From positions 48,297-112,296 of the forward strand of contig JBAROV010000141.1 in assembly GCA_049642465.1 (NCBI GenBank): a DNA stretch of 64,000 bases, read 5' to 3'. The number at the start of each line of letters is the position of its first letter. Position 1 is the first letter of the stretch. The notes under the pieces are model-generated. The model did not search any database. It saw only the letters and a program-made list of their open reading frames with translations, and was not told where the DNA came from. Of this stretch, positions 52,886 to 61,757 are shown piece after piece. Position numbers and translations under genes: made by a program. Source of the stretch: CAWDPQ01 sp049642465 (GTDB lineage: Bacteria > Acidobacteriota > Vicinamibacteria > Vicinamibacterales > 2-12-FULL-66-21).

Positions 52886-54367
52886 ATGCTGAATCTCGTA
52901 GTGCCGATAGTCTTTGGCCTGGCTCTCCTGCAAGCGCCGCAGCCGACCCGGCGCGTCGCCATCACCATCGACGACGGCCCGGTCGTCGGTGAAATGAGCG
53001 ACCTCGCGCGTTTTCAGCGTATCTCCGCCGGCCTCATCGGCTCGCTGACGGCGGAACGAGTGCCGGCCACGATCTTCGTCAACGAACGGCAGCTGAACGT
53101 GCCAGGTCAGCGCGATGCGCGGGCGGCGGTGCTCGACCAGTGGCTGGACGCCGGCTTCGATCTCGCGAATCACACCTACTCTCATCCGAGCGTGAACAAG
53201 GTTCCGCTCTGGCAGTTCGCTGACGACGTGATGAAGGGCGAGGTCATCATGCGTCAGCTGGTTGAGCGCCGCGGCAAGAAGTTCGAGTGGTTCCGCTACC
53301 CCTTCCTCCACTCGGGGATGAGCGAGGACGTTCATCAAGGCATCGTGGACTTTCTCGCGCAGCGCGGGTATCGCGTGGCACCGGTCACGGTCGATTACGC
53401 CGACTATACGTTTGCCGGCGTCTTTCGCAATCAGCTCGCCGCTGGAAACACCGGGCTCGCCGAGAAGATCAAGGATGCCTATCTCGATCAGGTAGACGTC
53501 GGCTTTGAATACGCGGAAAAGACCTCCGTAGAAGTCTTCGGCCACGAGATTCCGCAGATCCTCCTGATTCATTGCAACGAGCTGAACTCGCTGACGCTGC
53601 GCGACACGATTGCCCGGTTGCGCAAGCGTGGATACACCTTCATCACGCTGGACGAGGCGATGAAGGATGCCGCCTATGAGCGTCCTGATACCTTTGCTGG
53701 GTCCGGTGGATCGTGGCTGTCGCGCAGCGCGACGGTCCTCGGCAAGAAGCTCACACTGCCCAGACCAGCCGTTCCGGACTGGATCACCAGCACGCTGACC
53801 AGCGGTACCGTGCAAGCCCGTCCGGGGCTGGCGTTTCGAGAGGACTGGAAAGACACTCCAGCCGCGACACCTGTCACGCAGGACCACGTCGCGAATCCGG
53901 ATCTCGTGGTGACGCTGCACGGTCCTGGACGTGAGCAGATCAAGAAGAGCCATCACGACCAGCCAGCCGACGATCCGTACTACGTCTGGTCGGGCGACAC
54001 GAAGGCGCCCTGGGCCGTCTCGCTCCGCCCTCGGCGAGGCCCGATCGACCTCTCTGGCCCGGCGCGCATCCGCTGGCGCGCGAAGCAGTCTGGCTTCCAC
54101 GAACTGCATCTCATCGTTCAGATCGCTGACCAGCAGTGGCTGGTCAGCGATCAGGCCGACGGCCCATCAGCCGACTGGCGCGAGCGCGAGTTTGCGATTG
54201 CCGATCTCACCTGGCGCACGCTCGACATCTCCGCCATCACCGAAGGACGGCCGGTCGAGAAACCGAATCTCTCGAGGGTGATCGCGATCGGCGTCACCGA
54301 TCTCCGTGCCGGCGGCGGCACGCCGGCCAGCTCGCGGCTCGATTGGATCGAGGTGTACGGGAAGTAA
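52886..54367 (+). CDS. Exported polysaccharide deacetylase with C-terminal beta-rich domain
   Basis: 493 residues from ATG 52886 (GGGG upstream), signal peptide LNLVVPIVFGLALLQAPQ. The NodB domain has the metal triad in ITIDD30GP and HTYSHP, FRYPFLHSG and a late LIHCNELNS; it removes acetyl groups from N- or O-acetylated glycans such as peptidoglycan or chitin-like polymers. Residues about 330-490 form an extra beta-rich domain (IDLSGPARIRWRAKQSGFHE, SRLDWIEVYGK) that resembles a carbohydrate-binding jelly roll. Confidence 0.9.
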   Translation: MLNLVVPIVFGLALLQAPQPTRRVAITIDDGPVVGEMSDLARFQRISAGLIGSLTAERVPATIFVNERQLNVPGQRDARAAVLDQWLDAGFDLANHTYSHPSVNKVPLWQFADDVMKGEVIMRQLVERRGKKFEWFRYPFLHSGMSEDVHQGIVDFLAQRGYRVAPVTVDYADYTFAGVFRNQLAAGNTGLAEKIKDAYLDQVDVGFEYAEKTSVEVFGHEIPQILLIHCNELNSLTLRDTIARLRKRGYTFITLDEAMKDAAYERPDTFAGSGGSWLSRSATVLGKKLTLPRPAVPDWITSTLTSGTVQARPGLAFREDWKDTPAATPVTQDHVANPDLVVTLHGPGREQIKKSHHDQPADDPYYVWSGDTKAPWAVSLRPRRGPIDLSGPARIRWRAKQSGFHELHLIVQIADQQWLVSDQADGPSADWREREFAIADLTWRTLDISAITEGRPVEKPNLSRVIAIGVTDLRAGGGTPASSRLDWIEVYGK

Positions 54368-54459
54368 ACTCGACGCCGCGGGCGGAATAGCGCGCGCCCC
54401 GCTGTCACCTCTGAACCCGTCAATTCGTTTCGTCCCCCCTGTCGTCATAGAATGCCGCC

Positions 54460-55938
54460 ATGCTACGAGCGAGAACCGCATCCCTCCTAATCGTTTGCAC
54501 CGCAATTGCGTCAAGCGCCTTCGCCGAAGTACGGCTTCCCGGGATCATCAGCGACCACATGCTGCTGCAACGGGACACGCCGGTTCGGATTTTTGGCAAG
54601 GCCGAGCCCGGCGAATCCGTGACCGTCGCGTTCCGCGGGCAGACCGTTCAAACGACCGCGGACGGAATCGGGCGTTGGGAGGCGTGGCTCCGGCCGCTCA
54701 TTCCTGGTCCGGCCGCCGACATGACGATACGCGGAACGAACACCATCACAATTGTGGACGTTCTCGTTGGCGACGTCTGGATTGGATCCGGCCAGTCGAA
54801 CATGCAATGGACCGTGCGGCGATCCGACAATGCCGACGCGGAAATCGCTTCCTCGACATTGCCGCAGATCCGCCTCTTCTCCGTACCAAGGAAACCGTCG
54901 GCGGTGCCGGCGGAAGACGTCGACGCGAAGTGGATCGTATGCTCGCCGGACTCGATCCCCGAATTCTCCGCAGTGCTGTACTTCTTCGGTCGCCAGATGT
55001 ACAGGGATCTCAAGATCCCGATGGGACTGATTCACACGTCCTGGGGCGGCACCCCCATCGCGTCGTGGATCAGTGGGCCGTCATTGGTTGGCAACTTCCG
55101 CCTCGAACCATTTCTTACGTACTGGGAGAATGCCGTCCGCCAGTACCCGATGAATCACGCTCGTTACGAGCTCGCACTGAAGAAATGGGACGCGAGCGGC
55201 TCGCAGGGCGTGCGCCCAGCGCCGCCCCTCGGCCCGGGCCACCACCATGAGCCGACGACGCTCTACAACGGAATGATCGCTCCGCTCATCAAGTACACGA
55301 TCAAGGGAGCGCTCTGGTATCAGGGTGAGACAGAGGCGGGCCGCGCTCAAGGTCACATCTACGGCGACGCGATGACCACGCTCGTCCAGGATTGGCGCAC
55401 CGCATTCGGCCAGGGCGACTTTCCGTTCTATTGGGTGCAACTGGCGAATTACGGCAACGCGGTCAAGAACGGGCATTGGATGCGGGTCCAAGAGGGCCAG
55501 GTGAAGGCCACCGCGCTTCGCCATACTGGAGTGGCAATCATCAACGACATCGGTAATCCCACGGACATCCATCCAACGAACAAGCAGGAAGTGGGACGAC
55601 GGTTGGCGATGCTCGCGCAGAATCGCGGAATGAGTCCGATGTATCGCCAGTTCACGCGTGAAGGCAATGCCATTCGCGTGTGGTTCGACAACGCGGGGAA
55701 AGCGCTAAAAACTCGTGGCGAGAACGCTGTGACCGGATTTCAGATTGCGGGGCCCGACGGAAAGTATCTCGAGGCCACGGCGGAGATTGAGGGAGCCACC
55801 GTCCGTGTCTTCTGTCCGGAGGTTCCGAACCCGCAGTCGGTTCGTTACGCGTGGGACTACAACCCGGCTGCGAATCTCACGAACGCAGCCGGATTGCCAG
55901 TGTCGCTCTTTCGAACGAACGAGAACGACGAACGATAG
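54460..55938 (+). CDS. Sialate-O-acetylesterase-like SGNH hydrolase
   Basis: 492 residues, signal peptide ending ASSAFAE. The SGNH/SASA catalytic motif is GSGQS113NMQW, with the Asp-His partner in DIHPTNK. Before it, residues 25-100 are a beta-domain (MLLQRDTPVRIFGKAEPGES) typical of exported acetylesterases that act on xylan, rhamnogalacturonan or sialylated glycans. The deacetylase upstream points to a joint attack on acetylated polysaccharide, although the genes are separated by 92 bp and may be independent. Confidence 0.9.
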   Translation: MLRARTASLLIVCTAIASSAFAEVRLPGIISDHMLLQRDTPVRIFGKAEPGESVTVAFRGQTVQTTADGIGRWEAWLRPLIPGPAADMTIRGTNTITIVDVLVGDVWIGSGQSNMQWTVRRSDNADAEIASSTLPQIRLFSVPRKPSAVPAEDVDAKWIVCSPDSIPEFSAVLYFFGRQMYRDLKIPMGLIHTSWGGTPIASWISGPSLVGNFRLEPFLTYWENAVRQYPMNHARYELALKKWDASGSQGVRPAPPLGPGHHHEPTTLYNGMIAPLIKYTIKGALWYQGETEAGRAQGHIYGDAMTTLVQDWRTAFGQGDFPFYWVQLANYGNAVKNGHWMRVQEGQVKATALRHTGVAIINDIGNPTDIHPTNKQEVGRRLAMLAQNRGMSPMYRQFTREGNAIRVWFDNAGKALKTRGENAVTGFQIAGPDGKYLEATAEIEGATVRVFCPEVPNPQSVRYAWDYNPAANLTNAAGLPVSLFRTNENDER

Positions 55939-55953
55939 CCGCTGGACGAATCC

Positions 55954-56262
55954 TTACCAGCGGGGTTCGGAGCGCTTGCGCCCGTTACCGCCGCCGAATC
56001 CGCCGCCGCCCTGAGGCTTGGGACGCGCCTCGTTGACGGTCAGCGCTCGCCCGCCGAGCTGATAGTTGTTCAGCGTGGCGATGGCGTTCTGCGCATCTTC
56101 GTCCGAAGACATCTCGATGAACGCAAAGCCGCGTGCCTGGCCGGTGGCCTGGTCGCGCACCATGTTGATGCTGTCAACCGTGCCCGCGCCCGCGAAGAGC
56201 GTCCGCAGGTCCTGTTCGGCGGTCTCAAAGGGAAGATTGCCGACGTAAAGTTTTCGAGCCAT
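55954..56262 (-). CDS. Single-RRM glycine-tailed RNA-binding protein
   Basis: 102 residues from ATG 56262. An RRM with RNP2 KLYVGNLP and RNP1 RGFAFIEM, followed by a Gly-rich, basic tail (PQGGGGFGGGNGRKRSEPRW). Bacterial proteins of this size (Rbp-type) bind single-stranded RNA and are often cold-inducible. The long leader (about 270 bp to the next gene) contains a perfect palindrome GATCCGTACGGATC. Convergent with the esterase gene (15 bp). Confidence 0.93.
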   Translation of the reverse strand: MARKLYVGNLPFETAEQDLRTLFAGAGTVDSINMVRDQATGQARGFAFIEMSSDEDAQNAIATLNNYQLGGRALTVNEARPKPQGGGGFGGGNGRKRSEPRW

Positions 56263-56312
56263 TGTGTTTCTCTCTCTTTCGCCCCGCGTTGCAGGGCATT
56301 CCGACATGTGAT

Positions 56313-56326
56313 GATCCGTACGGATC
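56313..56326. promoter_or_regulatory. 14-bp perfect palindrome upstream of the RRM gene
   Basis: GATCCGTACGGATC lies 51 bp before the RRM start, in the long 5' leader. It could be a repressor site or an RNA hairpin of a cold-responsive leader. No promoter hexamer is obvious next to it. Confidence 0.4.
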
Positions 56327-56520
56327 GGGAGGATGGACGGCTGCGTTGCTAAGCGATCACGTTGCGGGGGGAAGCGAGAGTAAACGGCTCGATTCGGCTC
56401 TTGGCGCGGGCTACAGCAGGAGGCTTTCCACCTGACGCAAGGAGGATAGCACGTTTATCGGTCGAGTAGTGAATTAGTTCCGACATCAGGTATTGTGCTT
56501 CGCCCGCTCACCAGAGAAAG

Positions 56521-56542
56521 CTGGTGCGGTCCGCACTACCAG
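56521..56542. terminator. Hairpin overlapping the stop of the HELGH peptidase gene
   Basis: CTGGTGCGG-TC-CCGCACTACCAG forms a stem of about ten pairs with a two-base bulge. It overlaps the stop codon at 56536-56538 of the leftward gene. Without a T-tract it would be a weak, possibly Rho-dependent, terminator. Confidence 0.35.
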
Positions 56543-57354
56543 AGGCCTCCGCTGAGCGCACTCTCGAAACTCCCGAGATCCTCGCCAAACGCGTTGCGAA
56601 AGTTCGCCACGCGGTCGTCAGACGAGGCGAACCGTCTGAAGTAGTCGATCATCGCCGCCAGCCCGTGCCGTTCGAGCAGAGCATCCACAGCCACAAACGC
56701 CAACGCGTACATCGTCTCTTTGTATCGCGCGCTGGCGTGCACCCACTCGGGAAAGGTGACAAGTTCAGCGAGACGAGGCGTTCGCGATCGCCCGGCCGCG
56801 CGCAACTCGCGCTGGCGGTCGCGTCGAATGGTCGCCATCGACACACCGTCCAGCCGTTCGATCACACGGATCGATAACCACTCCGCAAATCCTTCGCGCA
56901 GCCATTGATCCGACGCGCCACGCTTGCCACCGCCGAGTTCGTACTGAAAACTGTGGCCCAGCTCGTGGGCGAGCATCGCGACGCGTTGCGGGGTTGACAG
57001 CAGGCCAAACTTACCGTCGTTCAACATGACGCCGCGATACCCGCCGACAGCCGTCATCCGCGCGGCGGTCGATCGGGCCAGCTCCGCATCGTAGCCAACG
57101 CGAAGCAGCGCCTTCTCGAAAGCCTCGGTGTGCGGGTAGAACTCGAGCGTCGCTGGAAACCGTGGAATGCCCAATTGCCGATCGAAGATCGACGCGATCG
57201 TGACCGCGGCGGTGCGGTTATCGCCGATCTCGTCCAGCGTCAATGCGGCACGCACCGAGGGCTGTGGAATCGAGACGATGTGGGGTTCGTGCGAGATGGC
57301 GCAGGCCGACGCGGCCACGGCAGCGGCGACGCAAAGGCGCAGAGCGATCACCAT
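56536..57354 (-). CDS. Exported gluzincin-type metallopeptidase-like protein
   Basis: 272 residues with a signal peptide (LCVAAAVAASACAI). The zinc motif is H-E-L-G-H in AMLAHELGHSFQYELGG, with the third ligand Glu in WLREGFAEWLSIRV, the peptidase-MA/M1-like arrangement. The N-terminal region (AALTLDEIGDNRTAAVTIAS) and C-terminal helices (LAFVAVDALLERHGLAAMID) resemble the small acidobacterial family that acts as peptidases or membrane chaperones. Substrate unknown. No operon partner; divergent from the second propeller kinase. Confidence 0.85.
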   Translation of the reverse strand: MVIALRLCVAAAVAASACAISHEPHIVSIPQPSVRAALTLDEIGDNRTAAVTIASIFDRQLGIPRFPATLEFYPHTEAFEKALLRVGYDAELARSTAARMTAVGGYRGVMLNDGKFGLLSTPQRVAMLAHELGHSFQYELGGGKRGASDQWLREGFAEWLSIRVIERLDGVSMATIRRDRQRELRAAGRSRTPRLAELVTFPEWVHASARYKETMYALAFVAVDALLERHGLAAMIDYFRRFASSDDRVANFRNAFGEDLGSFESALSGGLW

Positions 57355-57507
57355 ACAGGCTCGTTCAGACGGCGACGATTGTAGGCGGGTTCAAGGGCAT
57401 CGAGACAGCGCTCGTCGAGCAGCGGGCGTCTAGCGAATTCGCCTGCGAGCGGCTCAACCAGAGGATGGATGCCGGTTGGACTAGAATGACGGCACACCTC
57501 CGCATCA

Positions 57508-60231
57508 ATGTCTCTCACCGCAGGATCACGCCTCGGTCCATATGAAGTCATCTCGGGCATTGGCGCTGGAGGGATGGGCCAAGTCTACCGCGCCCGCGAC
57601 ACCAGGCTCGACCGCATCGTCGCCGTCAAAGTCCTGACGCCATCGCTCGCGGACGATCCGCTCTTTCGCGAGCGATTCGAGCGCGAGGCGAAGACCGTCT
57701 CCTCGCTCAGCCATCCGCATATCTGCACGCTGCACGACGTCGGCAGTCAGAACGGCGTCGAGTTCCTCGTCATGGAGTACCTCGAAGGAGAAACGCTGGC
57801 GGACCGCATCGCACGCGGGCCGCTCAGTGTTGACGAAGTGTTGCGGCTTGCTACGCAGATCGCGGGCGCTCTCGAACGCGCACACCGCGAAGGGATCGTC
57901 CACCGCGACTTGAAGCCGGGCAACATCATGCTCGTACGGTCCGGCACAACGGAGCAGGTGGCGAAGCTGCTCGACTTCGGGCTTGCCAAACAAGCCTCCT
58001 CGGGACCAGTCGGCGTGACGGTCACGAGTCCCGTCGTCGCAACCGCTCCGCGCGTCAGCGAGGCAGAGGGGGCGGGTATCACTCGAGCGTCGGTGATCAC
58101 GACGCAAGGGACGATCCTCGGAACGTTTCGCTACATGCCCCCCGAGCAACTCGAGGGGCGCGAGGCCGACGCGCGGAGCGACATCTGGGCGTTCGGGTGC
58201 GTGCTGTACGAGATGTTGACGGCACGCCCCCCATTCGAAGGCACGACGCAGGCGGGCCTGATCGCCGCGATACTCGAACGTCGGCCTCGCCCGCTCGACC
58301 TGCCATCCCCGCTCGCACCCGGGTTCGAGCGCGTGATCGGCGCGTGCCTGGAGAAGCATCCCGAGGATCGATTTCAGACGGTACGCGACGTCCGCCGGGA
58401 GCTCGAATGGCTCCGCAGCTCGCCCGCGGCTTTGCCGACAGCGGCTGGCCCGCGAGGCTCGATGCTCGCCTGGGCGGCCCTCGTCTCCGCGCTGCTTGTC
58501 GTGGTCACAGCGATCGCCACGTGGCGACTCCGGCCCGACGCGGCCTCGCCGCCGGCGACGATCTTCAACGTCACGCTGCAACCGAACGACACCATCGTCG
58601 GATCGACAACCGGCATTCATATGACGCCCCGTCCGTCAGTGTCGCCGGACGGCAGCCATATCGCCTTCATCGCTCCGGCGACGGATGGCGACGCGATCTG
58701 GCTTCGTGTGCTCGCAGATCCCCGACCGCAGCAGGTGAAAGGCACCACCGGTGCCCGCGGAGTGTTCTGGTCGCCCGACGGCCGATCGATCGGGTTCTTC
58801 GCCGCGGGAAAGTTGAAGACAATCGAGCTGGCAACGGGGAGACAGGAAATCATCTGCGACGCCCCGGCTGCATTCGGCGGCACGTGGGGCAGCAACGACA
58901 CGATCCTGTTCAGTCCGGACGAGCGTTCTCCCATCTATAAGGTGAGCGCGGGCGGTGGGACTCCGGCGCCAGTGACCACGCTCGATAAAACGCGTCAGGA
59001 TCAGGCCCATCGCTGGCCGCAGTTTCTGCCCGACGGCCGTCATTTCATCTACATGCCGTGGACAGATGGCAGAACCAACCGGCCAATTCAGCTTGCCGCG
59101 CTGGACGACACCCCCCCGCGCACGCTGTTCGAAGCGCAGTCGGCCGCCGTGGTCGCCGGCGAGTACCTGCTCTACATCACCGACATGCCCTCACGGTTGA
59201 TGGCCAGGCGGTTCGACTTGAAGACGCTGCAGGCCGACGATGCCCCGTTCACGGCAGTCGCGGATGACAACGTCGATTACAGCTGGATGACAGGAGAGCC
59301 GGGAGCCTCGGCCGGCGGCGACGTGATCGTCTACACGACGGGCAAGTATCGTCTCAGCCGCTTGACGTGGGTCGATCGCACAGGCCGGGCGCTCGGGACG
59401 ATCGGAGAGACGGGAGCGCATTTCGATCCGCGCGTGTCGCCCGACGGGACGATGGTGGCGCTCGAGAAACATGATTGGACCAGGGGGTCGGGCGACGTGT
59501 GGATCGTTGACCCGGCACGGGGTGTGTTCTCACGGCTCACGTCAGCGCCGGGGTATGAGACGACGCCGGTGTGGTCTCCGGATGGTCAGCGTATCGCGTT
59601 TGCGTCGGACCAAGGTACTGTGCCGCAGATATACGTGCGAAACGCCACCGGCACCGGGGCCGAAGACGTGCTGGTTTCGCCACCCGCGCGATCGTTCCCC
59701 ACCGACTGGTCACTGAACGGCCGTCATGTGCTCTTCATGCTGAACGGCGGCGCGACCCGAACGGACATCTGGATCTACGAGCTGGGGACGCGAAAGGCCT
59801 CGCCGCTGCTCGCTTCGTCTTTCGACGAAGGCTGGGCGACGTTCTCCCCGGATGGCAAGTGGATCGCGTACGTATCAGATGAGAATCAGCAGTCGCAGGT
59901 CTACGCACGATCGTTTCCCGACGGCGAGTTCAAGACACAGATCTCGACTGCGGGTGGGGCTCAGCCCCAATGGCGGCGCGACGGCCTCGAACTCTTTTAC
60001 ATCGCGCCGGACAACACGCTGATGTCGGTTGCCGTGCAGCCTTCGGCTGGCCGGCTTCGCGCCACTGCACCGCGCGCGTTGTTCACTGCACGCGTCGAGC
60101 AAGGTCGCACCATCCGAAACCAGTACGCTGTTTCCCCCGATGGACAGCGCTTCCTGATGCTCTCGGCTGTCGACGCCGGCGCATCGCCGATTGTCGCGGT
60201 GCTGAACTGGCGAAGCTCGATCAAGAAGTAG
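57508..60231 (+). CDS. Transmembrane Ser/Thr protein kinase with C-terminal beta-propeller
   Basis: 907 residues. The kinase domain (about 8-290) has GIGAGGMGQVYRARD, V-A-V-K, HRDLKPGN, DFGLA and an insertion in the activation segment (SGPVGVTVTSPVVATAPRVS). One helix (about 317-338; AWAALVSALLVVVTAIATW) precedes a PD40-repeat propeller (about 350-900) with blades such as VSPDGSHIAFI, WSPDGRSIGFF and FSPDGKWIAYV. Same layout as the kinase at 17993-20803 but only distantly alike in sequence, so it is an older paralogue rather than a recent copy. Confidence 0.94.
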   Translation: MSLTAGSRLGPYEVISGIGAGGMGQVYRARDTRLDRIVAVKVLTPSLADDPLFRERFEREAKTVSSLSHPHICTLHDVGSQNGVEFLVMEYLEGETLADRIARGPLSVDEVLRLATQIAGALERAHREGIVHRDLKPGNIMLVRSGTTEQVAKLLDFGLAKQASSGPVGVTVTSPVVATAPRVSEAEGAGITRASVITTQGTILGTFRYMPPEQLEGREADARSDIWAFGCVLYEMLTARPPFEGTTQAGLIAAILERRPRPLDLPSPLAPGFERVIGACLEKHPEDRFQTVRDVRRELEWLRSSPAALPTAAGPRGSMLAWAALVSALLVVVTAIATWRLRPDAASPPATIFNVTLQPNDTIVGSTTGIHMTPRPSVSPDGSHIAFIAPATDGDAIWLRVLADPRPQQVKGTTGARGVFWSPDGRSIGFFAAGKLKTIELATGRQEIICDAPAAFGGTWGSNDTILFSPDERSPIYKVSAGGGTPAPVTTLDKTRQDQAHRWPQFLPDGRHFIYMPWTDGRTNRPIQLAALDDTPPRTLFEAQSAAVVAGEYLLYITDMPSRLMARRFDLKTLQADDAPFTAVADDNVDYSWMTGEPGASAGGDVIVYTTGKYRLSRLTWVDRTGRALGTIGETGAHFDPRVSPDGTMVALEKHDWTRGSGDVWIVDPARGVFSRLTSAPGYETTPVWSPDGQRIAFASDQGTVPQIYVRNATGTGAEDVLVSPPARSFPTDWSLNGRHVLFMLNGGATRTDIWIYELGTRKASPLLASSFDEGWATFSPDGKWIAYVSDENQQSQVYARSFPDGEFKTQISTAGGAQPQWRRDGLELFYIAPDNTLMSVAVQPSAGRLRATAPRALFTARVEQGRTIRNQYAVSPDGQRFLMLSAVDAGASPIVAVLNWRSSIKK

Positions 60232-60316
60232 TTCGCGACCGATCCGAATCCCTCACACGCTTCGAACCCTGGGCGAAGGACACTCGCGGCGCACAAGCGG
60301 TGAACACCGTCTGTTC

Positions 60317-60372
60317 AAAAGGAGACAGTCCAACCGGCGGGTAGCAACTAGACTGAGGGGTCGTCTCCTTTT
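60317..60372. repeat. AAAAGGAGAC inverted repeat (REP-like variant)
   Basis: Exact 10-nt arms AAAAGGAGAC (60317-60326) and GTCTCCTTTT (60363-60372), 36 bp apart. The left side continues as AGTC, so AAAAGGAGACAGTC recalls the AAAAGGGGACAGTC REP unit near 4195 with one G changed to A. It lies in the gap between the propeller kinase and the next gene, and could also act as a terminator. Confidence 0.55.
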
Positions 60373-60412
60373 AGCGGATGTCACCGCAAGGCGAAGCGAC
60401 GAAGGAGATGGG

Positions 60413-61099
60413 ATGAGATCATTCACGGCGCACCTCGTCGCAATCGCGTTGGCGGTCGTCTCGGTGACGGCTGCCCCGGCACAAACGCAACCGGCGGCGA
60501 GCGGCGGGACGGATTTGTATCACGTGCATTTCACGAAAGCCGCGCCCGGACAGGCTGCCGCGCTGGGCAAGGCGCTCATGGTTCCGGATCCCAAGTCGCC
60601 GATGCCGGATCATTTCGTGGTGCTGCGACATCAGGAAGGTGACGACTGGGACTATGCCGTCATCCAGCACCTGGGACCGAGGGCGACCGTCGAGGCGGCG
60701 GGCACCGCGCCGAATCCTGCGCGCGATCTGCGCGCGTGGCACAACGACACGTTCGCCAGCGGACCGTCGTGGGCAGAGTTCAGCAAGATCGTGGCGGGCG
60801 GGACGCCGGTATTTACGGTCGGCATCCATCGCAGCGCCCCCGGTCATCGCGCTGAGCTGGAGAAGGCCCTGAGCGCGCCCGGACCGGCTTCAAGCAAGGT
60901 TCAGACTGGCAACCTCCTGCTGCAGCACGTCGAAGGCGGCGATTGGACGTTCCTCGCCATCACACGCTACAACACGTGGCAGGATTTCGCGGCCGACCGT
61001 GCGGCCGCAGCGGGATCGGATCAGGCCGGCTGGAACGACATCCGGCAGCACTCGTCTTTCCATCGCGACACGATCGCAGATCGGATCTTTCCAAAGTAG
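60413..61099 (+). CDS. Exported protein of two dimeric alpha/beta-barrel-like repeats
   Basis: 228 residues, ATG 60413 with GGAGATGGG upstream and signal peptide ending PAQTQ. The halves align: LYHVHFTKAAPGQAAALGKAL with VFTVGIHRSAPGHRAELEKAL, then HFVVLRHQEGDDWDYAVIQH with GNLLLQHVEGGDWTFLAITR, and WHNDTFASGPSW against RQHSSFHRDTI. This is an internal duplication of an ABM- or EthD-like unit. Ligand and catalysis unknown. Confidence 0.78.
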   Translation: MRSFTAHLVAIALAVVSVTAAPAQTQPAASGGTDLYHVHFTKAAPGQAAALGKALMVPDPKSPMPDHFVVLRHQEGDDWDYAVIQHLGPRATVEAAGTAPNPARDLRAWHNDTFASGPSWAEFSKIVAGGTPVFTVGIHRSAPGHRAELEKALSAPGPASSKVQTGNLLLQHVEGGDWTFLAITRYNTWQDFAADRAAAAGSDQAGWNDIRQHSSFHRDTIADRIFPK

Positions 61100-61216
61100 G
61101 TTTCCCTCACTTCCGTGACCCGATCACGATTCTGACGATCGAATTGGGCCGTCGGGTTCAGATCTCCGGCGTTTCCACGGCCGGTCCCGGGCACAACGGT
61201 TGCTCTGCACCGACGA

Positions 61217-61720
61217 ATGCACACTGCTGCACGTTCCATCCGCGCATGCGGTCTTCTGATTGTCGGCGGGCTGGCGATGGCGTGCGGCGACAGCGTCGCC
61301 GCGAGCAGCGCGTGCAGGAGCCTGAGCTACGGCGACCAGGGCCTCGCGCGCCAGGACTACCTGCCCTGCGCGGCCGAGATGATGGCCGTGATGGACGACC
61401 TCGACACGCAGACCCACGCCGCATTCAAGGGCGATGCTCAGGCTCGCGCAGATGGCCAGACCTCGCTGCGCAAGCTGCGCGGACTGATGCAAGCTGCCGG
61501 GGGACGCAAACTGCTCGAACGCTGGAACGATCGCAGGTTGACCGACCTCAACGTCGACATCAACAACGCCCTCACGCATTACCAGGCGTTCTATATGGTA
61601 CGCATCATCGACGAGCCGGATCCGCGCGCCGCGACCACGCGGCAGGCCGCGGAAGCGGAGCTGAAGGGAGCCGAACGGCGATATCACGAGGCGTCCATAT
61701 CGTTTCGGCGGCTTCGCTAG
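61217..61720 (+). CDS. Putative lipoprotein of unknown function
   Basis: 167 residues from ATG 61217; no convincing Shine-Dalgarno sequence. A lipobox-like L-A-M-A-C-G ends a signal peptide at about residue 23. The mature part has helical, charged segments (ARQDYLPCAAEMMAVMDDLD, TSLRKLRGLMQAAGGRKLLE, RQAAEAELKGAERRYHEASI) and two more cysteines. No recognised domain. Confidence 0.65.
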   Translation: MHTAARSIRACGLLIVGGLAMACGDSVAASSACRSLSYGDQGLARQDYLPCAAEMMAVMDDLDTQTHAAFKGDAQARADGQTSLRKLRGLMQAAGGRKLLERWNDRRLTDLNVDINNALTHYQAFYMVRIIDEPDPRAATTRQAAEAELKGAERRYHEASISFRRLR

Positions 61721-61721
61721 T

Positions 61722-61750
61722 CAGTTTCCAGTCCCAGTTTCCAGTTCCAG
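61722..61750. repeat. CAGTTTCCAGTCC-type short repeat
   Basis: CAGTTTCCAGTCCCAG followed by TTTCCAGTTCCAG: a 29-bp block of the word CCAGTTT/CCAGTTC, immediately after the putative lipoprotein stop and just before the convergent aldo/keto reductase. It is one of the family of intergenic word repeats. Confidence 0.6.
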
Positions 61751-61757
61751 CCCGCGC

